Below are positions 45,090 through 58,026 of a stretch of 64,000 nucleotides of DNA, piece after piece. Made by a program: the position numbers and the translations under genes. The notes under the pieces were generated by a model. That model was not told where the DNA came from and ran no database searches. It was given only the letters and a program-made list of their open reading frames with translations. This stretch comes from Enoplolaimus lenunculus (lineage: Eukaryota > Nematoda > Enoplea > Enoplida > Thoracostomopsidae), in contig JASANG010001213.1 in NCBI GenBank assembly GCA_030248215.1, positions 1-64,000 of the forward strand. Reading direction: 5' to 3'. Within the stretch, counting starts at the first letter, position 1. Every line of letters starts with the position of its first letter.

Positions 45090-46889
45090 TAAATATTTTG
45101 GGAAATAAATGCTGAAATTGCTAAAATACATAGTACCCATGGTGCAGGTATAGTATTACAAGTTATACTTCATGGGCAATTGCTAATCTATCAGCTTCAT
45201 CTCAGGCTTCATAATAAACTTGGTGCCAGCGCTGGAGGCCAACAAGCCAGATGTGGCCCATAATTCAGTGGTCAAAAAATAATGTTGAAACGCTAATTTC
45301 AACCAATCACGAATGTTTGAAAGACTAGTCTCATAAGCTGAGTCAACATAACTCGTCGTAGATTTGGATCAAAAGCAGTAATTTCAATAATTTGCACTGC
45401 GTGTTCAGCGCAGCTTTTTCTACTAAAATAAACAAAAAATGTGCTTACTGTTGAGACAAAATCGAGTTTTCAAAATTCGCTTTTTAAAATATTTTTTAAT
45501 TTATATTTGACCAGTTGTAAATATTTTGTTAGTCTGCAAATTTAAGCTTAGCAAATAGAATAAAGTTTCTGAAACTAAAGCTAAGTTTGTTTTTTGTGGT
45601 GAGACAGCTGTTCAAACGCCCAAAAATCTCTGTTCCGCATTAGACAACAAATAGAACGTAGAAGACACCGCTTCTTTTGAGTTTAGGCAAACGCAAAACT
45701 GTGCAAATATGAGTTTTAAAATGGCACCGGGGGTCGAGATAGAAGATCCGGCACAGGTACACTTTAAAACCATCAATCCTACGTTCTTATGAAAGAGACC
45801 ATTTTGTCTAGGGAATGGAAATGAAAAATTTTTGTGCATTCAAGTTAAGTACAACTCAAAATTCGGCTCCGCTGCTCACATATTATGCAACGTACAGATT
45901 AAAACGCATCGTACACCACGTAACTTTTCGAGCTGACGGCGCCAGCTACTCAAGCCAAAACGCTGCCACGACTGAAGCTCATAAAATAACCAAATGATCC
46001 GATTAGGGCTTTCCGAGACACACGCTAAGTTCTGTCGTTAGTTTAGTAAAAAATTTTGCAATTTATTTTTCATAAAAACGCTATTTTTTAGAAACAAAAT
46101 TCACTCAGCTGCGGATAAAGAAAATTCCGATGAGAGAGGCCGCGGGATAACCAAAAGTGAAAGTACACACGAGCGAAGCGAGCAAAACGCCAAGCACAAT
46201 TTTAGTACTAATTTCTAGTACAAATTTTCTTTTGATTTCATAGTCTAGGCCTGGGTGCCCCCCTGGGATCTGCTAATGAATTAACGTTAGTATTATAACA
46301 GATTAGGGCTGGACAACAGAAATTTTCTAAGCGATTCTCATACAAAAGACACACTCACAATAACAGTAAAGGTGTTATAGTTTAACAAAAGGGCCGAACC
46401 TTTAATGTTTAAGGGTCTCGTAAAAATTTTTCAAAAAAATATAATCTCGAAGAGCATTTAACACACTTTATCACGAAATTTTTTTTAATTTCTGTTTGTT
46501 TTCATAAACTGATCCTCGACATTTTTTTGCAATATTTACTTAAAATATCGGATTTTAAACATTAAATGTCTACAAAAATGAATGAAATTTTTGACACAGA
46601 AATTTGTCTAAAAATGTAAATATTTGATTGTGCACAAAAATTCCGCACTGCGATGATAAGATTGTGGTTTTGTGGGACTATATCTGGCAATTCAGATCCA
46701 AAACACCTCGTAGAACTGCAGATTGTCACAGTTTTTGAGTTGTATTCTCAAATGTGTGTAGCACCTATTAATAGTTATGTATATTGCATCAAATTAGCAG
46801 ACGCGAATATTTCAAAATGTTCAGTCTAAATTATGTGCCTTCATATCGAATGTTCAAAGCTAGCTGGTACCTGAAGTTCGTGATCGTTA
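45090..46889. other. Spacer upstream of the WH2 gene
   Basis: It should include the promoter of the gene starting at 45056, but I see no diagnostic TATA or initiator. 'ACGAGCGAAGCGAGCAAAAC' near 46162 and 'CAAATGTGTGTAGCACCTAT' near 46749 belong to interspersed repeat families. A 60-codon plus-strand frame at 45815-45997 is unsupported. Confidence 0.45.
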
Positions 46890-46897
46890 CAAATTGT

Positions 46898-47089
46898 GGC
46901 CAATGTATTGAACAGGACCGTTATAGTGGTAAGTATAAGCCTATTCCTAAGCCTAAGCCCAAGCGTAAGAATAAGTTTTAACCCGAACCTAAGCCTAGCC
47001 CTGACGCCTAAGCAAAAAATAGTCTAAAGCTTAAGCTTACTTTATTACAGTCCGCGAACAAGGTCTCGACCCATATCTTTACATGGACC
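46898..47089. mobile_element. hAT-like MITE with TTAGGC hexamers; perfect 8-bp duplication
   Basis: Starts 'GGCCAATGTATTGAACAGGA' and ends 'ATCTTTACATGGACC'. The flanks are CAAATTGT on both sides (46890-46897 and 47090-47097). The interior has 'CCTAAGCCTAAGCCCAAGCG' and 'TAGTCTAAAGCTTAAGCTTA'. Confidence 0.93.
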
Positions 47090-47226
47090 CAAATTGTTTA
47101 CAAAAATAAGTTAAGTAAATTATAGTGTTTTTTCCAAAAAGCAACTAAGCAGCGCATAAATTTTCACCCGAACTGAAACTGTTACGTGTGACACCAACAC
47201 AAAACCGGATGGTCGGCTTTCATAAC

Positions 47227-47340
47227 GTTTCCCCTACATTTAAAGTTAAAGTTTCGGCTTAGGCTTAGGTTTAGGCATATGCAAATCTTGTGTTAAGCCT
47301 AAGCCTGAGACTAGTGGAAATGTGGATTGAAGTCCATAAT
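47227..47340. mobile_element. TTTCCCCACAT-type palindrome with TTAGGC hexamers
   Basis: 'TTTCCCCTACATTTAAAGTT' then 'GGCTTAGGCTTAGGTTTAGG' is mirrored by 'TTAAGCCTAAGCCTGAG' and TAGTGGAAA. Similar design to 63033-63144, with ends that differ from the GGCCAATG family. Confidence 0.6.
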
Positions 47341-50159
47341 ATCCCAGTGGCCTGTCCGATTTTTTGCACCTGGTTAAAATTAGTCGACCGAAAAACAAAC
47401 CTGAACCATACCGTTTTCGTTGTGTTCTGGAAATCAGCATAATTTTGTATTTCATATGTACATATGTACCTATCACTAACACATGCTTAATACTTTGAAA
47501 CAGACACCTAGATTGTAATTGCCAATGAATGCGGCTTACTGCAAACTGGTTGTTTGTTGGGATGCCAATCAAGATGACGGTAATAATTATTTTTGAACTT
47601 CACGATTTTAAATAATCTTGTCAGTGCTTAGATTGTTCAAAATTTTTCATTTCAAACACATGATTTGGAACTGCTACAAAGTATATATGATGAAGCCTGG
47701 AATTCTAGATTGAAGAAAAGTTACAGATTGCAAAAATTTTTGAGCTAAAATAATAATCACCAAATTTATATTTCTAAAAGATTAAAATTTATTAAACTAT
47801 TCACATTTTAATTTAAAACTTATTTATATTTTTGCTTATGTATTGTCTAATACTCAGTAAATACTAAAATAAAACAGCAGGAAACAGACGGTGAGAAATG
47901 AGGTCGTAGACTATCGCTAACAAGACAACTGAGAAACAAGTATAAATACTTAAATTATCGGAACAAAGGAGAAAATGAACAAAGAAAATATATACTTATT
48001 TTACTGTTAAATTTGTCAGCAAAAAGTTGCCATTTTCAAATTAAACTACAAGGGGAAGCTAGAAATATTGACAGATAATGCTCTATGATAATGGTATATC
48101 TAACAATTGGAATGGAAGTGAGTAAGGTTTACGCTCCATAACTATAGCCGAGAATAGTACAGGAATCGCAAGACAGATAGTGATTCGTTTTTACAAAAAT
48201 ATGATAATATTTTTGGTGGAAAAATGCGTTGACAAATAAATTGAAAGCTTTTAAACTGAGATTTGTGATAAATTTAGAGAATTCACAATAGAATCATGAA
48301 TATATAAACTTATTTTTCTCTATTAATGCTATACAAAAGTAGATCACACAACTCTGAAATGAGAACTAGTGAAAGGAATGAGAAGTTGCTTGTAGAGTGC
48401 TATATATAAATTTAATTTAAATACAATTTTCACCTCCGCCAAAAGGAAGGGTAAACATTTTGAAAAGTGATAATAAAGTACCATACTTGCTAAGCCAAAG
48501 TTAAAAAAGCGTAATCCTAAGCTTAAAACCCTGAGCCAAAATGTAACATTAAATCTTGAAGATGCATTCATTATGCAATTACGAATAATGGTCAACACTA
48601 AAAACTAATACGCAACAAGTTCCAATGTAAACGATTACTAGTAAGAAAATTTCCTATTGGAATGAGTCAAAAACTGCCTTCCAAAACAACATTCTTTTAA
48701 CTTAAAAGCAAAAAAATCTCGTTTTTAAAAACAGTGTTTTAAAATAAGTTTTTCGGGAAAATAAATTTACAACAAATACGATCGATTACAGGATGCTAAT
48801 TACCATGTTTAAGAACAAAATTATTGGTTGGATTGCGATTGCACAGACCTGAGTTAAATTTGGCATTGACTTTTAAGTCGATTATGAAAATAAGTCGGAA
48901 GACCAGCAGCGTTTTTAATTTGTTAATTTAAGTTATGATTATCAATTAAACATTGTATAGATTTCGGGTACTGCTAATTGGTGTACTCAATTCCTTGTAT
49001 AAAAACCTATGACATTAAAGTCCAATATAAATTACACAAAGTCGAGAACACAGATGGGTAAGGAACCTGTTACCAAAAGAATCCAATGTTGGCGAAACAA
49101 TTCTCAGCCAACGAAAACAAAGACGTCTGCAAGGGGACGGGCGGCGACCCTCCAATCCTAAATTTTACGGCTCTACAGCTTTTCTCAGCATCCTGAAAAG
49201 GGAAGAGTTATTCACTTTGAGTCTGAAATTTCACACACGAAGTACATGCAACATTTAACTAAACTTTTAAGTGAAAATTCGGCATATTATATTACTGAAG
49301 TCCACGTTCATTTTGTACACGGATATACAGTCTTATTTTGTTAAACTTGAGAAAAGAAGTATATGTTTCTTTTGTCAAAATTTAACAAAAATTCCTCGAG
49401 ACCGCAAAAAGCGAAAACGAAACGCGGCGCAACTACGGGGAGGCTAGAGGAAACGTCGCTCTTTTACCTACTTCGAACAAATTTTTAACCCCTAACCTAA
49501 AGCTGTACTGAATGCATTAAAAGAAATCTGCGCCAGGCTTGCGCCCTCTGGCAACAATTCCTGGTTGCCGGCGTGGAGAGTAGAAAATCACTTAAAAACG
49601 GATTGTATCCGCAGAAATACGGGCAGAAACGGAGGAAAAACAAATGAAAAAACTTCTTTAAAAAATTTTTGTAAAAATTTAACTTTTTGTTGGTTTAAAC
49701 TTCAATGACCACGTGTGCGTCTGTGAAATTCACACTTGACAAATAGTATACGGCCGAGACTATTTGTAATAAGGTGCACAATATACAGCGGTGTTCCCTG
49801 CTGGTAACCCACACACAAGGGATGTGGTGATTAAAAGAAATATAAGCCGTCAGATACTCGTGAATGAATAATAAAATGAGACAGTTTTATCGGCTTAAGA
49901 AATTTTACGTACAGCTTTCCGGAGGTCGTTAGAGTTTACTTCTTAGGGCTGCGCTAGAGTATGTGAACCTCTACGACTAAGGGGGAATGTAGTTTTACAG
50001 CCCTGTGTTCTTTTCAAAAATGTTAACTTAAAATTATACTTTTTCGAAATTAAAATTCTACGCTATGCTCGCTCTCCTAAAATCAGGACTTATAGACGGG
50101 ATGACGACAATCTCTTAAATAGAAGAAACGCGATATGTGTAGTTTAAAGATACCTATAT
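47341..50159. other. Spacer
   Basis: Very AT-rich at 47580-49020. A mixed-composition stretch at 49070-49570 ('CGCCAGGCTTGCGCCCTCTG', 'CTGGTTGCCGGCG') looks like repeat debris. No gene supported. Confidence 0.45.
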
Positions 50160-50373
50160 CACCTGTAAGATTGTCATGCGTGCATTCTCGTTCGGGCGGT
50201 GTGAACCCCAGCATGGCACAAGGGCGCGGCTGCTGATCCAAAACACAAGAGTGAAAAATCTCGCCAAACCGACACAGCCCCTCGAGTTGAGGCGTCAAGC
50301 TAATATGTGTAAGTGGTAATGGTAAACGTCTCCCACCAGAAAGTCTACGATTCGAATCCTGGCTTGACATTAG
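50160..50373 (+). mobile_element. Possible tRNA-derived SINE or tRNA-like sequence
   Basis: 'GATTCGAATCC' at about 50351 is a perfect pol III B box, and about 35 bp upstream 'GTAAGTGGTAATGGTAAACG' resembles a D arm/A box. GTCAAG (about 50303) and CTTGAC (about 50363) could pair as an acceptor stem. The T stem does not pair well, so it is not an intact tRNA gene. The GC-richer text before it may belong to the same element. Confidence 0.35.
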
Positions 50374-50935
50374 TTCTTATACGTGACAGTAAATATTTAT
50401 GTGAGAAAGGATTAATGGAAAATTTTTCGGTTCCAATGTTTATATACCGGCATGGGCGCCACTAGAATGTTAGATCGAAGTGCGCAGGGGGTCTCGTATA
50501 ATACATGACAGTTTGGCACCACGAACCAATAATATTTTACTCTACAATTACAACGTAACTCTGCTGATGGAACCCAGAGCGTGTATCTGTGACACTGGCA
50601 TAAGCCTGCTGGTGCTTATGCAAAACAGTCTTTGTGTTAAAACTGAAGAAAATCCACATAGCACTTATATTAATACCGAAACGTTTTAAGGGTGTCTGAA
50701 GTACAGGTGCAGCAAAATACATTGATTAAACATTCAACTTCCATTGAACGCAAAACCTTGAACTGAACTAAAGATTTATAGTGAATATATATTAGTTTAA
50801 CAACTTAAATTCTAACGTGTGAAAAATAATAAATAAATTTGCATATGCAAAACTGTATAGTATATTGATTTGCTTAAAGGCAAGCAAGGTTTCGGCGAGC
50901 TGGGATAGAAGCAATATTTAAATTATGAAATCTGG
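50374..50935. other. Spacer
   Basis: Nothing recognised. Confidence 0.4.
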
Positions 50936-51120
50936 GGTTTATGTTACTTTTAGGGCCGTCCCGGTTTGTGGTGGGTCTGTAAAAGAGTAGGCTTACATTC
51001 TAAATTACATTTTTTGCTTAGGCTTAGGCCAAAGAATACGCTTTTGAAACGCTTAGGTTTAGGCTTAGGCTTAGGAATACCCTTTAGTCTACTGTTACGG
51101 CCCTTGAAGTAACATTGGCC
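50936..51120. mobile_element. hAT-like MITE with TTAGGC hexamers, reverse orientation
   Basis: 'ATGTTACTTTTAGGGCCGTC' at the left mirrors 'CGGCCCTTGAAGTAACATTG' at the right, as in the copy at 14055-14250. The core has 'TTTGCTTAGGCTTAGGCC' and 'GGTTTAGGCTTAGGCTTAGG'. Flanks AAATCTGG and GAATCTTG agree at six of eight bases. Confidence 0.88.
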
Positions 51121-52245
51121 GAATCTTGCAACACAAACAGTTTCTAATTGGAACATCGTTTCAGTTCAGCTAGTATTTGTGCTTATAAAATTTTAATGTA
51201 GACAAAAGGTAAAATAAACATAACTTTAAATTGACAGTAAAATGATTCGTGGACTTATTGTTTTAAAATGTTGCTGTTGCAAATATTGTCACCATTTTGA
51301 TTGGCGAATGACATTATCAAAATACCCAAAACGAAAAAATGCTAGTAAAACAAGATGACAAAAGAGGTATGAAACAAAACAGCAAGCTTCGAGCTGTAAA
51401 AACAAACTTAAATCGGTACAAATTCGAACCACTTTTGGAACAGCTTCTATATATTGCTCATTAATAAATCAATTCATTTCAAAAAGTTTACATAATACTG
51501 TGTAAATTTTTTGCTACAGCTCAAGGTTCATACAGTTTGTTCAGAAATCAACTACTCACTACGCAACTCAGAAAAAACGTGACAAATATTTTGAAAATTT
51601 TAAGATAAATGCGTTTTTTCAAATTTAATTGTTTAAAATTATGTTTACAAATCACTTTCGAATTGTCTTGCGAGCGAAGTGGCTGATCACAGTGGCGAAT
51701 TAAAAAAAATTCTGTCTTTGGTCACACGATATATGATAGTGATAAAAAAGTTCATGACTCAAGCGTCCGAGCAGCCAAACGCAATTTAATACTAAATCTC
51801 AATACAAAATTTTGGTAAAAGAACTCTGTTGAGGCGATATTCTGACTGGCCCCACTTGAATCCGGCAATGGCTGAGTGTTACTTTACGGACTCTGTTTTA
51901 ACATATACTCAACATCAAGAAGCACTTTTAACGGTCCACATTTACAATTATTATAACATACTACTTTTGTGTGTCAAGTAGTCTATGAGAAATTTGTTCA
52001 AAATCACCATTTTCAACTGCTATTTCTATTTGTTTCCCCCAACAAAATGTTGGCTTCCGGAATGCTCTGCAGATCTTACAGACTCGTAGATAAATTTTTC
52101 AAATTTATTTGAAAATATTTGAATGAAAACTGTATTCTAGCTAGCAGTTATAGGTTTAATTTTTAATATTTGTTGTGTATAATTTCTGTGAGCACCCATT
52201 TTGACGCAGAGTCATTCGAGAAAGTTAACCGCAAGTAGAGCTTAC
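51121..52245. other. AT-rich spacer
   Basis: 'CTTGCGAGCGAAGTGGCTGA' near 51668 and 'AATACTAAATCTCAATACAA' near 51789 indicate another copy of the GAGCGAAGCGAG-associated repeat. No gene. Confidence 0.45.
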
Positions 52246-52248
52246 TTA

Positions 52249-52411
52249 AGCCCTATTCACACGTGCAAGTGCAGAACTTCATTTTTTCATCAGCCAATGA
52301 GAAAGCGGCTGTAATAAATTCGTGAAATTGTATGGTTATTCACACATGTGAACTAGTGCAAGTTGCAGCTGCAAGTTCTCGCAGCAAAACCTTGCACGTG
52401 TGAATAGGGCT
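52249..52411. mobile_element. MITE, CCCTATTCACACG family, well preserved, TTA duplication
   Basis: Inverted ends 'AGCCCTATTCACACGTGCAA' and 'TTGCACGTGTGAATAGGGCT', flanked by TTA on both sides (52246-52248 and 52412-52414). The near-perfect termini suggest this is the youngest copy. The target length fits PIF/Harbinger. Confidence 0.9.
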
Positions 52412-52414
52412 TTA

Positions 52415-53035
52415 GGTTATACGATTTGGCAATCTGGGCTCAAATATAATTTTAAGAAAAAATTTCGGCATAAACACAAATTACTAAACAATAACAACTT
52501 GTTCATTGTTATCCAAGTTTAATTTTTTCCAACCCCACGCGCGAACAGCAGCCCATTTGTCTCCCAACAAAGTAACAAACACTAATCGTAAAGAAATACC
52601 GGAAACGTACAATACAACGATAATTTACCTGCAAACGCGTCCGTCCTATATGCAGTGAAAACAATTTTTACCGTTAATTTTGACAGTTTTCGGATGTTTA
52701 TGTTGATACGCGTAAAATGACGTGAACTCAAAACACTAATGAGTTATTAATCACGTTGAAATAACGTTGATTTGAATGAGCACTGTACTAATTTAAAATT
52801 AATTACAGAGTTGAAATAAAACCAAATTCTGTGAACACGGAATCCAAATTGCTAAGAGTTACAGTTGTATTTGGATTTGCAGTGATGAACGAGTCCTCGC
52901 AAGTTTGAAACACAAATTGACATAATCGCACAGTCTCAGCTTTTAAAAATGACTCGCTTGGTTAGAAATTGATGATTTATGTTTTGGTTTCACAAGCAGA
53001 AAAGAAAATGTTAAAATATTGCTTGACAATTTTGC
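52415..53035. other. AT-rich spacer
   Basis: Nothing recognised. Confidence 0.4.
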
Positions 53036-53037
53036 TA

Positions 53038-53127
53038 CACTGCAAAAAATGGTGAGTCAAATTGACTCTTTCTGAAATAAGCTGTTCCTGACGACACAAA
53101 CTGAGTCAAATTCGACTCACTGAACAG
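53038..53127. mobile_element. MITE, CACTGCAAAAAATGGTGAGTC family, half copy
   Basis: 'CACTGCAAAAAATGGTGAGT' preceded by TA, then 'CAAATTGACTCTTTCTGAAA' and a stop at TTCGACTCACTGAACAG. The right arm is absent, as in the half copy at 7086-7191, which breaks at the same place. Confidence 0.8.
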
Positions 53128-53974
53128 TGTATGCTATTAACATTAATTATGTATTTAATTTTGTCGAAACCTTGTGGACCTTGTGGAGACAATGTGTAAT
53201 ACTTCTTCCCCCCAAGTGTTTAGTGAACAGCTTGAAAAATTAGTTTCATACGCTGGTGAAAATATATTAATAATAAAATTGTTTGATTCAGCGTTGCAAA
53301 GAATAGCATCAATAGTTTTCACAAAAGGTTTTTTAACCGTTAAGCAATATTTGCATTCTCGAATTTCTATAGCACCCATCACCATGCTAGTAATATAGGG
53401 GGTTCCGAAATGTTTAAATATTTAGTTAATAAAAATTTCATAGGTTTCAGAGTATTATTGGTTCGAAGATTCACTATCTTACTGTCATCAACTAGAAGGT
53501 GGTACTAAGCACATTTGAGAATAATTGCAAAAGTTACAAAAAACCAAATAGTAAACTTTGATACAAAAATAAGATTAAGGCGTAAAGAAATATAAACGCC
53601 AATAAAGGGCATAGCGACCGTTCGTTTTAAGGGGTCATTCAAAAGAAAGATTTTGAAGTGGCGTCGTTAGATTTAGGTACAAAAAACCTTAACTACTTGA
53701 CGAAACTGTAGCGATTTAATTGATAAAATCTTAAGTTAAATTCTATTTTAGAAACCGAATTGTTGTAGAAACAATGGGTTTTTGAAAAAATTATACAATA
53801 TACCGTACTGAAAAAACTATTGCCATCTGTTGCTCAAAATTCAGTCTTTTCAGATATCTCCTTAAGCCGGCGATTGCCCAAATAGGACTCGACTTTGAAA
53901 TTTTTTTGCATTTTAGAGTTTCTCAAGAGTTATGAGGTAGCGTTGCAAGCTGCATCAAGAGATATACAAAGTTG
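53128..53974. other. AT-rich spacer
   Basis: A 74-codon plus-strand frame at 53174-53398 has no recognisable domain. No gene called. Confidence 0.4.
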
Positions 53975-54110
53975 GGCCCATATATAGAACAGGACCGGAT
54001 CGTTTTCCACAGGGGCTATAATAGAGTCAGTTTAAGCTTTAGACTAATATTTTTGCTTAGCTTTAGGCTTAGGCTTAAACTTAGGCTTAAGGAGAATACG
54101 AACTGGATAT
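53975..54110. mobile_element. hAT-like TTAGGC MITE, truncated, reverse orientation
   Basis: 'GGCCCATATATAGAACAGGA' at the left, then 'CAGTTTAAGCTTTAGACTAA' and 'AGGCTTAGGCTTAAACTTAG'; the right terminus is missing after 'GGAGAATACGAACTGG'. Confidence 0.8.
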
Positions 54111-56910
54111 AGTTAAATTTTCAAACTCTATGATATAACAGGTCACTCTAATGCTTGAGAAAGTGCTTTTTCTCGTCTTTCTAGTCATTTCAAAAAATCT
54201 TCTTATCAAGACCTGTATTGAACCCTGGAATTTGAGCTTTTGAGACAAAATTTAGCGTGACAGCGCTATAGTTGTCGCTTATGGTTCTTCGCTTTTTTCG
54301 GCATGGTAAGATCACTTTTGAAGCGATAAGATCCCACTACTAACGATGGCTATTTTTATCCATCTCAGTTAACTACGTTCATCTTTCCCACCTAAATATC
54401 ATGGATCTGCTACTGTAATGTTTGGCGGTAAATAGTGAGTATGTCGCAAGTAGGGACACAAAAACACACTAAACTACATATCTTTGTTTTATTATTAAGC
54501 AGCACAAGTCAAGAGCTAATTTAGAAGAAAAAATAGAAACAATAAAGACACAGAATAATAAAAATTATTTTAAGTTGCTTAAAATGCCGGCAAAGGGCGT
54601 TACACGTTGAAGCTATACGCCTCGCTCACACTAACGTATACTAATAATTTTTAAATTCGCCGAAGATATTTCAAATTAAAACTTTCAGGATATATTTGAA
54701 ATAAAATTTTTTTCTCAATTTTCTAAATAAGATGGGCCACACGACGTTGGCTGAACGGCACCATATGGGAGACGGACAGCAGGAATTGCTATTCGCTCGA
54801 TGAAAGAAAATGCCCAAGCGAAGCGAGGGAATCTGCTCCCTTGGATTTAAAAGAAACATCTTTTAGACCTGGAGTAGCTTACTTCAAGGGTAGTATCTTT
54901 GATGGTTGCATGGTGAACGGTTCAATAAGTTATGGTCCATGAAATTATAGTAAGAATAGGCGCAGATTTGAAGAGAAAAAATTTATTGTAATACCAATCC
55001 GTTAGACGAAATCGCTAACAAAGCATTGGCGCGATGGTTATACAAGTCAAAAACGTTTTTGCTCGATGGTAAACTTTGCCTTATACGCTCTGCAAACACC
55101 GCAGAAAGTTACTAATCAATTAATACAGTTGGCCGATTTAGAGCAATTTATTTGAATATTTGTTGCATCACCACACCGGTGAAGCGGTTTTTAAACGCAC
55201 AGTTCCTGATCGAATAATTTACACAATACAATTTCACACTTTTTTCCTAAAAGTCACAAATTTTGCAATTTTTATTTTAAAAATTTATCACAATTTTTTT
55301 ACAAATATTACGCGTTCAAGCGAATTTACAGCATATTTTTCGGTCACAAATTACACTCTCACAATTTTCTCAAAATGGTGTATTGGTTTCCAACGAATTT
55401 TGTTGCAAACATGCAACAAAAATAAGATATTATATATCAAAAAATATAAATTATATAATATGCACCTTATATTATACAAAAACCACAACCGAAAATTCTA
55501 TAGTAGCGACGGCAAGAAGATTTCCGGGGCGAGTAAGAAAAGATTTTCCAAGACAGAATACGCTTAATACTGTCAAGAAATTTTCGGCTTGGTAACGAAG
55601 CTGTTGATAAGGGGTTGACGAGCGGCACCCCGTAGCCGCTTGGAGCTGCGGGCCTTCGTCGGACGGCATCAAGAATATTGCGAGGTGTGAATGATTTTGA
55701 CTCAATAAAAATCCCTTATTGGACAGAATTGTGGAGCAATAATGAATTTTCAAATTGCTCATGACCGTGTTTACGAACGATAGCATAGTATAAATTAAAG
55801 AGTTATTATAAAAGCATGGCCTAAATTTATATATGGGCCTGACTTGGAAACTTGGAGTCTGTGAGACTTGGGCTTAGGCATTGACTAAAGATTAGGCTTT
55901 TGTTTAGTTTTAAGCTTATTTAGTACTTAGGAAGTTCTGTATAATTAACAGTTTCAAAACGATTGACTGTTTCAGGTTTACCTTCTTTTCGGAAACTGAA
56001 ACACTACGTATCGGGCAAAGCATCGGTGTGCTTAGGAAAACCTTGGGAGAATTTGAATCGAAAAAATAAAAATGCGGCTAAAAGTGTCAAAGTGTTTGAA
56101 TAAATGTTTAAAATATTATTAGCTAGGTGCCCAGGCCGTTCTGAGCTATATAATCCTCAGTTAGCATATGAATCGATTTGTTGCCCAAATAACATGGGTG
56201 GCTATTCTTTCAACCCATCCATATTTGTACGTCACCTTTCTCATGCCGTTTTCGTTCAAACATGGCTGATTTGCTCTGATACCGTTCTAAAGGTAAATAA
56301 TACTTCATGAATATAGATAAAATGCAATTTGAGCAATCATGTGCCGTGCAGAACTATATTTAGTCGTCACTCGAGGTGCCATTTCCATGCTTTACGTATA
56401 ATAGACATCCATGGATTCTATTGAAATTTTTGACTATTCATTTCTGGACTCTAATTAGGATATAAACTCCTATTGTTTCGGACGTAAAATAGAAATAGAA
56501 CACCCTTGTCATTACTGTCCTTCTTATTTGGATATCTTAAACTTCTTTTGTGTTAAGGTTTCTTGCTAAAATTGCGTTTGGTTTATCGCTCATGTCGCTC
56601 TTGTGCTTTATTCACAATTAAATGTGACGTATCCCTTTTTGTCAACAATTTCTGGACCCTCCAATATCAGCTCTTCAAGAGTTTTGGAAAGTACGCTATA
56701 TTCGTCTATTGTGCTTTCCCTTGTATGTACCCGGTACCACCAGCAACAATTCAAAATCATCATACAGACCAACACTGCAAATTCTGAAAACAGTCAAATT
56801 TGCAAAAAACTCAAATATTTCCGCAACAAAAATATTAATAATTAACTTGTGCGTGCGAACACGGGTATAAAAGTTCATGTTTTGTAACATGGCGTTAAAA
56901 TCCCGGCCGT
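54111..56910. other. Spacer with decayed repeats
   Basis: A TTAGGC-MITE fragment lies at about 55833-55930 ('ATGGGCCTGACTTGG', 'GACTTGGGCTTAGGCATTGA'). 'CCAAGCGAAGCGAGGGAATC' near 54815 belongs to another repeat family. A diverged piece of the TGACCCGAATAAGAGG family may lie at 56400-56510. The GC-richer patch at 55590-55680 has open frames on the minus strand but no clean splice signals. Confidence 0.45.
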
Positions 56911-56911
56911 A

Positions 56912-56989
56912 TATATCTATCTATATATATTTAGATATATAGCATATATATGTATATATACATATAAATATATGTATGTATGTATATAT
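56912..56989. repeat. (TA)n-rich microsatellite
   Basis: Tracts of TATATCTATCTATATATAT, TATATATGTATATATACATA and ATGTATGTATGTATATAT. Simple sequence. Confidence 0.95.
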
Positions 56990-57218
56990 CGGACATCAGT
57001 TACCGTTTCCGATACAAACCGGTATCCGTTTCCGTTTCAGTAATAGAAATAACGAAAATTCTATTGTGTTTACGTTCAAAATTAGTTGTAAATGAGGTAT
57101 ATGTCTATCTCGCAATTTTTCATTACGGATATGCTGCAATATTGTTCCTCGACGCATCTGTTATTTTTTAACTTTAGAAAACCCGGTGAATATTTGCATA
57201 CTTCAATTGTATTAACAG

Positions 57219-57628
57219 CGATCCGAATAAGAGGGATGCAATAAGAGGGGGGCATTTTGAGTCCCAATCAATAGGAGTCCGTATTCCTAATAAGAGTCCG
57301 TAAGCGAACAGAGTCCCTAAACCCTAAGTAGAGTCCATAAATGTCAATTATCTCTAATTATAGAGCATAATAACTCCGGGCCAAATAAAAGTTGAGTCCG
57401 AAAAAGTTTTGAAAGTAACATTCCAAAGTATATTTGCAGTATCGCTCAAGGATTTGATGCAAAACAAAAACGTTTAATTCAACAGATAATTGCAATCCCA
57501 GGGATATATCAGTAACGAAGGATGGCGAGAGGGCGAGTTGCAAATAAAACAACAGTCCGTAACCGAATAACAGGGGGTAGCCTCTGGAGTGGCCAAATAA
57601 ACATCAGCCCTACCTTTTACGCGGGTCA
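57219..57628. mobile_element. MITE, TGACCCGAATAAGAGG family, copy 2 (opposite orientation)
   Basis: Left 'GATCCGAATAAGAGGGATGC', right 'TTTTACGCGGGTCA'. Reverse-complementing it recovers 'TTTATTTGGCC', 'TTATTCGGTTACGGACTG' and 'GGACTC' blocks in the same order as 6463-6846. About 410 bp, more diverged than copy 1. Confidence 0.85.
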
Positions 57629-58026
57629 CTACAGTATCCGTTTCCATTGTTTCCATTGTTCTTTGCTTGGGAAGTACACTAAGGATTTATTTAATACTTA
57701 AAATTTCTGCTAATATCGAATTAGCATTTTTCTATATTCGCAACGCATGCTCACCCAATTTTTTGCTTGAATGTGTGTAGCCCCAAAATAGGTTCTTGGT
57801 TACACCTCTGGTAGGTTAAATTGTTGAGAAATTGTTTCTATCGATCCAAACTGCCTTTAGAAAAACTAAATTTTGTAACTTAAATTAGAGTTTAATGTTT
57901 TTGCTTCTGATGTTTTGCTGCCTGTTACGGCTGATTTAGGAAACATTTTCGACCCTCACTAATCCAAAGACAGTAAACGTGTGTGTTTTTAATCCACAAG
58001 GAAATTTTGTTGCGGATATGTATCTT

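Noticed and set aside
55590-55680. GC-richer patch with a minus-strand peptide like PSGYGVPLVNP
   Set aside because: No clean acceptor or donor, and the opposite strand is partly open as well; coding cannot be supported.
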